Shown here: piece by piece, positions 9,112 to 19,600 of the stretch | Layout: every line of letters begins with the position of its first letter | How positions within the stretch are numbered: position 1 is the stretch's first letter | Origin: Corallochytrium limacisporum | Taxonomy: Eukaryota; Opisthokonta | Direction: 5' to 3' | Length of the DNA: 62,033 bases | Assembly (NCBI GenBank): GCA_002811645.1 | Contig: PDIP01000056.1 | Span: 1 to 62,033, forward strand | Made by a program: the position numbers and the translations under genes | Notes under the pieces: generated by a model | The model's input: the letters and a program-made list of their open reading frames with translations, nothing else | Told to the model about the DNA's origin: nothing | Databases searched by the model: none

Positions 9112-10340
9112 CTTGTCCTGCATGATGGCGTAGTGCAGTATTCAGTCAGGGGGGGGGAACCAACACTGCGCAGCATCAATCCCTTTCACCGTTTTTGGTA
9201 TAAACGAGCGGAGGGATCAAACTTGCAATCGCCAAGGAGTCTCCCCCCGTGACGCAAGGAATTCGTAGGTATCTTTGTGGCTTTGGCTGACTGAAAGCCT
9301 GTGCCCTGTGCAACACATGTGAGCCCACGCACAGCAACGAAGGGAGAGGAACTTTTGAATTCTCTTCCCCACATTAACTATGGAAATTCCAAAAAAAAAA
9401 CCTAAGGAAGAAAATGACGAAAATTCGAGACACCATGATGGATATGATATCAGGCGGGACCCCATGCAGCTGCCTGTACTACTCTCCAATAAACATTCGG
9501 TAATAAGGGCTTTTGATGTGCCTGCCAACGCACGGAGCATACGCAAATGGGGACTCTGCTGTCGACGCGGAAATCACATCGGCATATTTTGTATAGGTTG
9601 TATTCGCCAAATTATGTGTTGATACATCTCGGACTAGGGAACGTTGGCACGCTTTTGGTCATCATAGAGACAGATTGTAGGCGGAGCGAAATCCAGTGGC
9701 AACGAGTGCAGGCCATCAGCAGACAGGAATTTGTACATTGTGAACAAGACAAAAGACTTCGTTTAATCCCTACGTGTTCAACTATATTCCTGGTAACAGA
9801 CGATGGCACAGGTGCCGCCTAGACGACACCATTGAATGTCACACAATTTTTTCCTGCAGACAGAGAGAAAACAAACTCCTCACGCAATACCTGATAAGGG
9901 AAAGAGGTGAAGAGGAGAAGGGAGGGGATGGGAGGGGGGCATGGAGCACCGCCTACACACTGGCTAGCGCCGGGGGAAACTCTCCCTAGGCATCACTTCG
10001 AAATTCAACCTTCTGGATATCATGCTTAGTAGTGCACGGAAGAATACGCAATGCTGCTAGCTTAGACTCACATGGGTCACATCACATATACACATGTGCT
10101 GACAGCACATCATAGCCCTCAGACAGATCTGCATCGAAGAATCGACACCTACAAGGGCCAGGAAAGCATGTCTGTAGGCGAGTGTGTCGAGGTGATTCTT
10201 GATGACTCTTGATGAGTAAGTGCAGCAGTTCTGATCTAATCATTACCATCATGTAGGTACTTCAATGATTTGGCAACAGTGACAACAAATCGTACAGAAG
10301 ATGATACCTTTGCTCCCTTAGATCAGAAGATATTTTAAGT
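9112..10340. other. Intergenic region between divergent secreted-protein genes
   Basis: It contains a G9 run near 9150, an A10 run near 9391 and a purine-rich G stretch near 9910-9940. No frame longer than about 110 codons and no recognisable domain was seen. It presumably holds the promoter of the small cysteine-rich gene at 10341, although no clear TATA box was found for it. Confidence 0.5.
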
Positions 10341-10889
10341 ATGCACAAGAAGATTTATTTGATACTGATCTTGCTTAATTGTCTCTTAGTGAGTACAAAA
10401 GCGTTTTTGGAAAGCGACTGTGATCCAGAAGAGAATCCCTATTGCTCTAACCGGATCGAGTCTAGATCAAGGCGAGATTACAATGGCTGGCAGTGGGGTA
10501 TCCCCAACTGCACTGACGAATACGACTGTTTTTTGCTACCTGGCATCGATGACAACAACCATAGGGCCTACACCATCTCTAAGGATTACTTTGCCAATGA
10601 ATGTGACTTTCCTCTCTGGGGTGTTCCAGCGTCGTGTTCAGCAAATGTAGTAACACATGACGGTATGCAGGTTACTGGTCCTTGTCTACTGTCGAGGTCT
10701 GACGATTACTCCAATACCTATTGCTGTGACGTTGTCAGCTATTACTGTCCTGGAAAGTCACCCAGGCTGGTGGAATTACTCTCATCAAACCTCAGCGGTA
10801 ATGGGCCTCCCTGTAAAGGCATAGACCAGAACAGTCCACCAAACATCAATAAGATCAATTGCGATTGCGCGTATGCCAACTTATGTTGA
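10341..10889 (+). CDS. Small secreted cysteine-rich protein
   Basis: The 182-residue frame begins with a strong signal peptide (hydrophobic residues 5-18, likely cleaved near KAF at 20-22). The mature part has 14 cysteines, at about 27, 35, 57, 63, 88, 99, 115, 128, 129, 136, 158, 174, 176 and 182. The even number fits full disulfide pairing outside the cell. There is one N-x-T and one N-x-S glycosylation site. The last residue is cysteine. No known domain was recognised. An AATAAA signal follows at 11014. It is convergent with the dual oxidase gene. Its place among other secreted genes near the chromosome end suggests a lineage-specific extracellular protein. Confidence 0.8.
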   Translation: MHKKIYLILILLNCLLVSTKAFLESDCDPEENPYCSNRIESRSRRDYNGWQWGIPNCTDEYDCFLLPGIDDNNHRAYTISKDYFANECDFPLWGVPASCSANVVTHDGMQVTGPCLLSRSDDYSNTYCCDVVSYYCPGKSPRLVELLSSNLSGNGPPCKGIDQNSPPNINKINCDCAYANLC

Positions 10890-11013
10890 AGAAAGACTTG
10901 AAACCTATTCTTCCAGGTCTCTCACCGTACCATTCGATTGATGCCCATGAGCCCAATCTGTACCCCTATTTTCTGAAACGAGAGTCCTAACGAAAGACTC
11001 TATTGCTGTGCAA

Positions 11014-11019
11014 AATAAA
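11014..11019 (+). terminator. Poly(A) signal of the small cysteine-rich gene
   Basis: AATAAA lies about 125 nt after the stop codon at 10889, before the convergent dual oxidase gene. Confidence 0.45.
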
Positions 11020-11317
11020 ACTTGTTTGCTAGTTTCAAAAACTATGACGAGGAAACCACAAGCGGATCTCGGAATTTCAAACCAGAATAAATAGGAATAT
11101 GAAGATCACAGGAAGAATTCTTTATCTGAATTGGATTGACGCGTCCTTGCATTACAAGTTGGATACCACCGTGAAAATTACAACGGTGGCACGAGGAATC
11201 GTCAGAGATTAAACTGACTGGCGCGGTTGGAGGATCTTGCTACGGGTGATTATGTGACGCTTTTATACGCTGCTTACGATATGATGTTTTTGGCAGGCCA
11301 TATGGATGGGGTATTGT

Positions 11318-11323
11318 TTTATT
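11318..11323 (-). terminator. Poly(A) signal of the dual oxidase gene
   Basis: AATAAA on the minus strand lies about 40 nt after the dual oxidase stop codon at 11364. Confidence 0.45.
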
Positions 11324-11363
11324 TCTCTCTCTCTCGAAGGTTTCATTTTTACGGTGGTCTGTT

Positions 11364-14300
11364 TCAGGCAAATCCAAGGTCATACACCCTGATGGGAGTT
11401 GCCATATCAGTCTTAGTTACCTCCTTTGCACTATTGGTTAAAGAATTTGAAAGCGCTGGAGCAGCACATGTAAAGACACCGATGGACTCCCCGCGGTGGA
11501 GTTCCTGTACGGTCTTCAGGACACCAGCCCAATCAGGGCGTCCAAAGGTTACCGAACAATGAAGGTCCGCAATTGCAGCCTTTGCGACTGTATCTGGATC
11601 ATCACGGTTCTGGTTCTTGGCGATGTCCATGGCCGTCGCTCCCGCATCCAGGTCTGTGCGTCTGGTAATGAAGATACTCACATCGATGAAGCCGGGAGGG
11701 GCCTTGGCCTGCGCTTCACGGAGTTTCTCAAGGAACCAAGAGTTGCCACGCAAAGATCGGGCGACCAGTATGAAGTGGACCTTCCGTACTTGCATACGTG
11801 GACTAGTAGTGGCCCGATGTCCGATTTCGGAAAGCACAGATGCCCAAGGGGTGACACCGATTCCGGAACCCACGAAAACAACTGTGCGTTGACGGTCCCA
11901 GATCTCGGCAGCGTCGCCGTACGGTCCCTTGAGGACGACCGGAGGCCAGGCTGTGGGGTCATTGCTGGAGTACGCACGGTGCAAACGATGGGTCCAGGGC
12001 CCAAGAGCCTTGACATGGATGGACACATGCGGTTCGTGGGGTGCACTGGAAATGGTGAAGGGATGAAATTCCTCACCGAGCTCAGTTGGGACCGCAATGC
12101 GCAGGTACTGACCCGCAGAGTATTCAAAGTTATCAGCACGCTTGATTTTCAGTTCAATAACTTCACCACTGAAGAATCGTACACTGGCTACGCCCCTAAT
12201 GTCACTTTTGGTGGAAATGTCAATAAAGCGATCTAGAATAAAGATCAGAGCCGGTCCGATGAAGAAGAACCCAAAGATAGGACCAATGACCATGCGGGCA
12301 CTTCCGTGCAGCACCAACAGGAAGAAAAACAACGGGTAGGTCATGTGCACCGCCCAGAAGAAGGGATAGGCATAATTGCGTATGACCTTATAGCTGAAAG
12401 CAGCAAAGGCCAGGCATTGCATGGTCAAGATTACCCCGGAGAGACCAGTGACAGTATCCATTACCCACCACTTGTAGCTTGTCAACATGTTTGACGGCCA
12501 GTAGTAGTTCCGGAAGTAGCAGGCAAGAGCACCACGGGGTTGAGTATTTAGGTTATAGGCATTGAACAAGTGACCACCGACATGCAAGCACACAGTGAGC
12601 AGACCTGTCGTAGCAAACAACTTATGGAAGAAAATGTAGTCACCGAGAGGAAGGATCTGTTGAGCCAGATGACTCTTGCTCATGTAGGTGATCAAGTTGC
12701 GACACATGGGCAGTAGCAGTAGGGAGAATGCCCACATCATGGCACTGGCAGCACCGCGTGTTATGGAAACACCGTAGCCGAGAATGTAGCGAAGCCCGCC
12801 TTCCACGTCACGTTCATCTTTAAAGAACCAGAAACGTTCCCAGAAGATGAGGACAGTCGAGATAAGGAAGGCATAGGTCCAGAAAATGCGTAGGCGATAT
12901 TTGTGCGCCAGATTGCGCACTCTCAAGGTAAACTTGTTGCGCTCTACCATATCCCCTTCCAATACATCCTTATCTTCATACTCCCAGTCAAATTCTACTT
13001 CGTTTCCCGCAACTCGTTCAATGTTTCCGCGAACAGACTTCCACTGACCCAGTGTGGTTGAGTCATGGAGACGAGGTTCCTCATCTCCACCCTGGGGTTT
13101 GGGACGAATGGACAGGCGCTTGAAGAAACTTGCCTTGTGTGGCTGCTCTGTAATGTTATCGTCTTCCGCAATCACATCAAGTCCCGGTTTTGCAGCTCCA
13201 CGGGGCTTGCGCGCAGGCTTATGAACTGAATTGCGCGCAATCAATGACGCAGAACGGTCGTCAAAGACAGCACGCCTCATGGAACCAGAAGGATTCTTGA
13301 CGTAAGCACGACAGTGTGCTAGAGTGTCGGAGATTTCACTCACAGAGTTCCAAGTAGTCTTCTTGGCATCAATCCCAGCAAACTGAAGCATTTTAGCGCC
13401 GTCAGCCTCAAAGTGTGCAGGGAAGAGCACAGCTAGCAAAGACAGCATCTCTTTGATGCCGATTCCTTCGCCGGCGGACTGGCCGTAAATTGTCCAGAAT
13501 GCATTCTCGCTCTCTTCTTTGTAGATACCCTCACTGGCCAGCAAGGATATCATAACCATCGAACGTCCATCCATCGCACGACGATTGGTGGGCACAGAAT
13601 GATACGATCCGGTTCGGTAATCTCGCCCAAAAGCATTCAAGAAGCGCTTCATGAGCACATCGTCAAAATCAGAGCCCTGCAGGGCACACCAGTCAGGCGC
13701 TGTGAGGGTCAAGTGGGCAAACAAGTCTGCGTTTTCTGGGTCCAACTCGTTGGCAATGGTGTTGCAAGCAGTGTTACCCTGGAGCTCGTGACTCTTTGCA
13801 ACAATCTCTTGGATAGATTTGTATAGCTTGCCAGCCCTGCGAAAGCAGTTGTTTAGTGTGGTACCGTTGCTAACCATCTCAGCAAGCTCCCCACCGCGCA
13901 CTGTCCGCATTGTCAGAGAGCCATACTGCAAGGCCACATCCCGGAATCGCATCAGATCTGAAGCTTGTATCTCATTCGTATCCTTGCGATCGGCAAGGTA
14001 GTTCATGAAGGCTTGAGGAGACATGACACGGTATTCGTGTTTATAGGTCCGAAGACAGAAGAGCATGTCACCATGCATATGTGGGTGGTGGCAGATGACT
14101 CGTAGGTACTGACCAACCCCAGGAGTGTCTACAATTTCCATACTGGCTATCATACTCCACGGACGAAAAGCGACAAGGTTGCTCTGTGCTGCATTGTACC
14201 CTTCGTACATCCAAATACCTTCCTTGTCCAGACCCAGCACAATTGGAGCCCACTGAACATCGTACATTGGGTCCTTGGCAGTGGCAAAGCCAGGGGCGCC

Positions 14301-16565
14301 AACCATCTGAACTTTGAATGTTTCACGTTCCTTGGAAGCGGTGTAAACAATGCCAGTCGGGCGCTGGATGTGGTCCTTCTTGTGTTGGTGGTAGGAACGT
14401 CCAAGGACAGCGAGAGCAATCATCAGAAGAGTCCAGCCCACCAGAAAGGCAACCAAATACCAGACAAAGTAGTCAGACGTGGAGTAGTAGTCGAAAGTAG
14501 CATCCTCAATACTGAACGGACAGGACATGTTCATGGAGTTTAGATTATCCTGGGAAAGAAGATCTCCGTTGATGTCTTCAGGCTCGGGACAGGGATTATT
14601 GGTAATCAAGAACGGGTTCGGGGCAAGATCGGCGTCACTGATGCGTGGAAAGACCTCAAGAATAATGCGACGGATGTCCCATTCTTCAATGAACGCACGA
14701 TCCTCGTCAGTGTACAACCCATTTGGATTTTCGTAGTAGAAGCGGTCACCATCACGACTACGAATAAATTGGTTGAGAATAATTTCACGGAATGTCTCAC
14801 CCATAGATCCGTCGGCTTCCAGAAGGCCGCCGGTCCACAGATCCATGCGATTGATGTCTCCACCGTGGACATCAGTTAGATTCTGCAAGAGCTGTTCCCG
14901 ATTGGGCACAGTGTCCGGCAGGATTTCTTCAAAAGTTCGAGGAGCCAAGCCCAGACTCTGCCGGACAACATTGTAGGATGGCAGACCATGGTCACGGCCG
15001 CGATTGATATTCAACACCATCAGATCTCGGCGGGCGGATTCCAAGGGTCCAACCACAAAGCCACGCAAGTCCTCAGTCACAATATTGTCTTCCCTCTCGG
15101 CCCGCTGGGAGGCCATGCCGAGAACCAACGAGTCTGCTCCGTACTCCTCCACAAACTGTTCCACATTGAAGTACGTACGGCATGTACGGATAGGGTCAAC
15201 AAAAAAGGATGTTGAGCCTGGACACTGCAGCTGCTCTGCAGTGTATCTCTCAGAAAGCTGGATGCTCTTGTTGGCATTTCCGGTCAGAGCCTGTTGTAAC
15301 AGTTCGGGGTTGCTGGCGCCGAGTGCCGCGGGTACACGACGCCAGACACCAGGAGTGACCAAAGAGTGACCGAAACGCATTGCTGCGGATTGGAACTCCA
15401 AAGATATGCCAGGGTTGATATCTGGATCAAAACCTTCGTAAGGGTAGCGTTCCTCAATTTCTTCCACAGTCTGACCTACCAACAACGGAAGCCATTCCCT
15501 GTAAGCAACTTTTTGGTAAATGCCAATGGTCAGAGCACGGGCATGGTTGTAGATGATGTCATCTCGGAGACGCCGGAATGACTCTTCACCACGTGAGGTT
15601 CGGACTTCGGCGAGTTCAGCAGCCAGTGCATCATTGCTGTCGATCAGAGGTGCGACGTATGTCGTGGCTATGCGATTGTGCAGGCGATGCAACATAATTC
15701 CAAGGCCTGTTACCATTGGTACCTCATTGCCACGGGGATTACCCATCATGAAGTAACGACTTACAGACATGAATCCTTTGTCCGGATTCTCCAGGCCAGA
15801 CACCGGAGGAGGCGGGTTTGCAAAGGGTAGACCCTTGAAGTTCTTGGGAGGGTAACCAAGCTGGTCTGGATTTCCGTCTTGTACGTCATTGCCTATTGCA
15901 TTGCCTTCAAGCTCTCCGTTTAGCATGGTACCTCCTTCTAAGGTACGCAGTTCATCCGCCCATGCTTTGAATGGTCCGTAGATCAAAGTACCATCAAAGT
16001 AGGCAGAGATTTCATTTATCTGGGTCCGTGGAGTTTGGGGGCCGAATCCCGTGCCAAAGTCATAGCGACTGCGGGCGGCGGCAATGACATATCCAACAGG
16101 AAGGTTTCCTTCCAGGTCAAAGGTTTCTTGAGTGATAGGCTGGAAAAGGTACTCTGGAGCACAGAGAGGCCGTTGCATGTCCAGCATTTCTTCCGCAAGC
16201 TGCTGGCCAAAGTGAGTGAACAAGACAGTAAGCTGTTGGTCCGACTTCAGACCACTTGGACCTCCCATGGTTGTGCTGGAGATGGCACGAGGGTTGGGTC
16301 GGGTGTTGGGTACGCTGGCATCATCGCTGGTTTCGACGATGCGGTAAGTGCCATCTGAATACGTGGGGGGTGAGAGGCGTACTGTAGTGGTTTCGGCACC
16401 ACCATATCCCGGGTGGTAGGGATTGATGTACCATCCATCGAAGGGCGCGTACTCAACAGCAGTCTCATGAACAGTTGGCACAGCGGTTAAGTTTTGGGAC
16501 AACGCGCCCGCAACCAGCACTATTAAAAAAAGCCTGATTGCGTGCATGTTGTTCGACTTCACCAT
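11364..16565 (-). CDS. Dual oxidase (peroxidase-like domain fused to NADPH oxidase)
   Basis: The frame is open from 16937. ATG 16565 is chosen because a TATTTAAA box lies 95 nt upstream and a signal peptide follows at once (ATG 16547 is also possible). Length is about 1733 residues. The enzyme should take electrons from cytosolic NADPH via FAD and two haems to oxygen outside the cell. Domains in order: animal haem-peroxidase-like ectodomain (about 30-600), a membrane segment (about 700), a PH-like region, a degenerate EF-hand region, six membrane segments (about 1215-1440), then FAD and NADPH domains. Haem-ligand histidine pairs are 14 apart (FHK...LHV) and 13 apart (VHM...LHG). FAD motif HPFTISSAP and NADPH motifs GPYG and GSGIGVTP are present. 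The ectodomain keeps the proximal His (MRFGHSL) but has GQQLAEEML where active peroxidases have GQ-x2-DHD. No canonical EF-hand loop is seen. The usual CGP is CAA. Confidence 0.93.
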   Translation of the reverse strand: MVKSNNMHAIRLFLIVLVAGALSQNLTAVPTVHETAVEYAPFDGWYINPYHPGYGGAETTTVRLSPPTYSDGTYRIVETSDDASVPNTRPNPRAISSTTMGGPSGLKSDQQLTVLFTHFGQQLAEEMLDMQRPLCAPEYLFQPITQETFDLEGNLPVGYVIAAARSRYDFGTGFGPQTPRTQINEISAYFDGTLIYGPFKAWADELRTLEGGTMLNGELEGNAIGNDVQDGNPDQLGYPPKNFKGLPFANPPPPVSGLENPDKGFMSVSRYFMMGNPRGNEVPMVTGLGIMLHRLHNRIATTYVAPLIDSNDALAAELAEVRTSRGEESFRRLRDDIIYNHARALTIGIYQKVAYREWLPLLVGQTVEEIEERYPYEGFDPDINPGISLEFQSAAMRFGHSLVTPGVWRRVPAALGASNPELLQQALTGNANKSIQLSERYTAEQLQCPGSTSFFVDPIRTCRTYFNVEQFVEEYGADSLVLGMASQRAEREDNIVTEDLRGFVVGPLESARRDLMVLNINRGRDHGLPSYNVVRQSLGLAPRTFEEILPDTVPNREQLLQNLTDVHGGDINRMDLWTGGLLEADGSMGETFREIILNQFIRSRDGDRFYYENPNGLYTDEDRAFIEEWDIRRIILEVFPRISDADLAPNPFLITNNPCPEPEDINGDLLSQDNLNSMNMSCPFSIEDATFDYYSTSDYFVWYLVAFLVGWTLLMIALAVLGRSYHQHKKDHIQRPTGIVYTASKERETFKVQMVGAPGFATAKDPMYDVQWAPIVLGLDKEGIWMYEGYNAAQSNLVAFRPWSMIASMEIVDTPGVGQYLRVICHHPHMHGDMLFCLRTYKHEYRVMSPQAFMNYLADRKDTNEIQASDLMRFRDVALQYGSLTMRTVRGGELAEMVSNGTTLNNCFRRAGKLYKSIQEIVAKSHELQGNTACNTIANELDPENADLFAHLTLTAPDWCALQGSDFDDVLMKRFLNAFGRDYRTGSYHSVPTNRRAMDGRSMVMISLLASEGIYKEESENAFWTIYGQSAGEGIGIKEMLSLLAVLFPAHFEADGAKMLQFAGIDAKKTTWNSVSEISDTLAHCRAYVKNPSGSMRRAVFDDRSASLIARNSVHKPARKPRGAAKPGLDVIAEDDNITEQPHKASFFKRLSIRPKPQGGDEEPRLHDSTTLGQWKSVRGNIERVAGNEVEFDWEYEDKDVLEGDMVERNKFTLRVRNLAHKYRLRIFWTYAFLISTVLIFWERFWFFKDERDVEGGLRYILGYGVSITRGAASAMMWAFSLLLLPMCRNLITYMSKSHLAQQILPLGDYIFFHKLFATTGLLTVCLHVGGHLFNAYNLNTQPRGALACYFRNYYWPSNMLTSYKWWVMDTVTGLSGVILTMQCLAFAAFSYKVIRNYAYPFFWAVHMTYPLFFFLLVLHGSARMVIGPIFGFFFIGPALIFILDRFIDISTKSDIRGVASVRFFSGEVIELKIKRADNFEYSAGQYLRIAVPTELGEEFHPFTISSAPHEPHVSIHVKALGPWTHRLHRAYSSNDPTAWPPVVLKGPYGDAAEIWDRQRTVVFVGSGIGVTPWASVLSEIGHRATTSPRMQVRKVHFILVARSLRGNSWFLEKLREAQAKAPPGFIDVSIFITRRTDLDAGATAMDIAKNQNRDDPDTVAKAAIADLHCSVTFGRPDWAGVLKTVQELHRGESIGVFTCAAPALSNSLTNSAKEVTKTDMATPIRVYDLGFA

Positions 16566-16658
16566 CAAGAATAACGTTGGTGGACTAATGCAGGACCAAA
16601 GGAGTCGTTGAGGTTCCTTCAGCTTAACAATCTCTTCCTGCCGACCATCCCCTATTGA

Positions 16659-16666
16659 TTTAAATA
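16659..16666 (-). promoter_or_regulatory. TATA-like box of the dual oxidase gene
   Basis: TATTTAAA on the minus strand lies 95 nt before ATG 16565. It lies inside the longer open frame, which argues that the first 124 codons of that frame are not translated. Confidence 0.45.
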
Positions 16667-19600
16667 GGATTACTGCCGTGACAGTGGTTTCGTATTCCCT
16701 ATCCCTTGCCCCATTTGTCTGGTGTGAAAAGATTTTGTCAAGCATTGATACAATGTTCTCCTCCATAGCGCAGTGGAATGTGATGTTCAGCTCCGGCAAC
16801 CTAGCAAACTCCATTGCAAACACGGAGATCTGGGTCCCCCCCCCCCGGGGAGAGGGCCGGAACAGAACAGACCTCAGATTTCGAGCGAGTGAGATGGGAG
16901 GGGCCTTGTAACCACCACTTTCGTCACGGAGCATCACTGTATACTAGATGAGGGGCGCCCATTTCCGTTTTGGATATCGGCGCTTTAATTTGGGAACTGC
17001 CGCCTTTCTCTCCCTCCCTCTGCCTTCTCTCACTGCTCCTCCCTGGCCGTTCCCCTTTCCCCTGTGCCCACCCTTTCCCCCTCCCTCTCCGGCTTCCTAG
17101 TTCTCATCCTGCAAGACACCAGTACTTCTTGTCTCGGGATAGTCAGCCTGAGCACGAGTAATCAGAAGCAGACAAATTTCAATACTAAACTTATGAGGTT
17201 CCAATGACCAACCAAGGACCAACGAATTTGTTTGCGTTCCGAGTAAAAGGAATTGTAGGTGAGAATGGCTCAAAGCTCAGGAAGTTTCCACCGCTCGAGG
17301 CAACTAAAGCAGTGTTTTATCAACACGACCATCCTTTACCTATCTAACTCTGCAATAACGTAGCCGTGTGCGCATATGTCAAACCATCAGATGTCTAGAT
17401 CAAGTCGAAGTGGCATCCAATTCAGCGGACGTGAAGTCGTCTGGTTTGAAATTCATGCTGTTCGCAGCACGCAGAACTGCGCTTAAACTTCTTCCATTCA
17501 CTCGGCTCTCCTTTGGGCGTTGATCAAATCATCAATTGGTATTCCATCCCCCACGCATCCTTGGATCTAAAACACTCTGTCTCCATACCACCAAGACCAC
17601 CACCAGCGCCCCTAAACTCAAGTTTTCCAGGTGTCCCGCTTGGTTGGCCTAGTATCGGCACAACCGGGAGAAATTAGGTACGAAAGCAATGACTACGTAC
17701 CGACAGAATGAGAAACCCGAGACAAAGGATGCTATGACATAATACGCAACCCCTAACACCATAGCACCAGCAAGACCTCCCGGCAGATGCCATCTCTACG
17801 CACAGGACCTCGCGGAAGAACACACCGGTGGAAGAATAATGGACGAAACAGAAGAAGGTTGGTTTAAATCACAGGTCCCTGCAGCGCCCGCCCTTCCCCC
17901 CCCCCTTTTTTTCTCTCCTGCAAACATAAACTAACCCTCGCTCACCAAGAGGAAGATCTGCGAAATTAGTACCGTGATTCCAAACCCCCCCCCCTCTCAC
18001 AAGTGTAAGGAGGAAGTCATCACAATTCTCACAACACAGGGACTTCGTTGCTCCAAATACCTCGAGGCGCTCACGCACGCCTCAGAGCGTCTTAGTGTTG
18101 GACAACCTATATAGTCAATACGTCGCTTTGGCGCCCATGATTTATCAGTTCGCATATCAGTACGCTATTTTCATGTAGATACATAGGTCATCTTATGGCA
18201 ACCGCAAATGGGTAGAGTGAGGAGGATAGAAAGTACCAACAATTTTGTATCACATTATGTGCAAATTAAATGCCGCTGCATCAACCCCCCCTTTCCAACT
18301 TCTTCTGACCTCTCTTGAACTTGCATCTCGACTATTCAAGGTTGTAGCCTCGCAATTGTCCACGGGTTGTGTTGTATGCCGCTGGATGTGTGATGCGGTA
18401 CACTGGATATGAATGACTGCTTTCTACGCACATACACGAGTTTGTGGCATTTTCTGAGTGACTTTTTCTCTGCGCTGACGACGTGTTCTTGACTTCACTG
18501 CTTGACCGAGATTTCCGATTTTGAAATCATGCGCATAGCGCTAACAGGAGATCAAACATACATCAGGACGAGGTGCGGTATCTTTTCAGTGCTGAACTGT
18601 GTTTAGCATGTTCAGCAGGGGTGTAGAATTCTGAAGTTTGCTGGTGTTTTGTGGTTCGGCTGGATGGCATGTGCCACACTGATCACGACGATGATAGTCC
18701 CTCATCATCGCTTTTCTTTGTATTATTTCTAAGCAGGATTTGAATCTTGGTCGTTACCTGAGTGCACACCAGTGGCTTTAACGACTTGTGCGTCACCATT
18801 CCTTCGTTTACCAACCTCAAGTCTGTGAGATGGCTATGATCCAGTAGTGGATGTACCCGGATACAAACCTTCCAAATTTGGAAGTTTTTTGAAGCGCCAG
18901 AGTGAGATCCAGTGCCCCCCGCCCGGGCCAGACATTGACTTCGCTGAGATGCATTCTGTCCATACTGAATATATTGCCCATGTCCTCAGTTCCGGTTCGA
19001 ATTCGAGTATTCGAAAGAAAAGAATTTTGCCAAGGCCTCTCACTAACTTGACTTGCCTGTCAAATTCGGTAGGTCATAGTAAATGTATAGGAGCGAAACA
19101 AACGGCGACCCGCTGAAGAGATTTTCTGCAGAGGTCACTTTCTCACAGTGAGAGTTCATGGTGCCAATTTTCTTGCATTTCCTTGTCATCAGTTTTGAGG
19201 GTGAGTATATTTACAGTAAGAAACTCTGTAAGGAGTCTACATTACATATCCACCACACGGCCAATTTTTGATTAACGAATTGTTTGAAAGACTTGCCGAC
19301 TTTGCCAGGTTTCTAATCATGAATTTCCCCATGTTGCGCATGAAATTCCTTCGCTGTGGGAAACCTCAGGGTTTCGCTCCCACAAATCGAATGAACGCAC
19401 TTTGCAGATGCCGGACCATATGGTCCACGTCGAATTCAGCAAGTGAGGTTGGAAGGCTTCTGCTGCATCAGAACCTTCTGCAAAGTCCTCCACCATATCA
19501 AACTGGATCACTTGGGCCCTTCCGATCAGGTAGGTATATGTGTTTGCGTGATGTGTTGTTTACTGTGCGGCGATGTGCATAGAAACAATAGGCTCTGTGG

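Noticed and set aside
16566-16937. N-terminal extension of the dual oxidase frame (124 codons)
   Set aside because: It runs over a TATA-like box and a C-run, has no domain, and would bury the signal peptide that follows ATG 16565.
18730-18810. Minus-strand tRNA-like sequence
   Set aside because: There is a B-box-like GATTCAAATCC and a D-arm-like part, but position 33 is not T, the anticodon stem has a mismatch and no acceptor stem forms; too weak to list as a tRNA.
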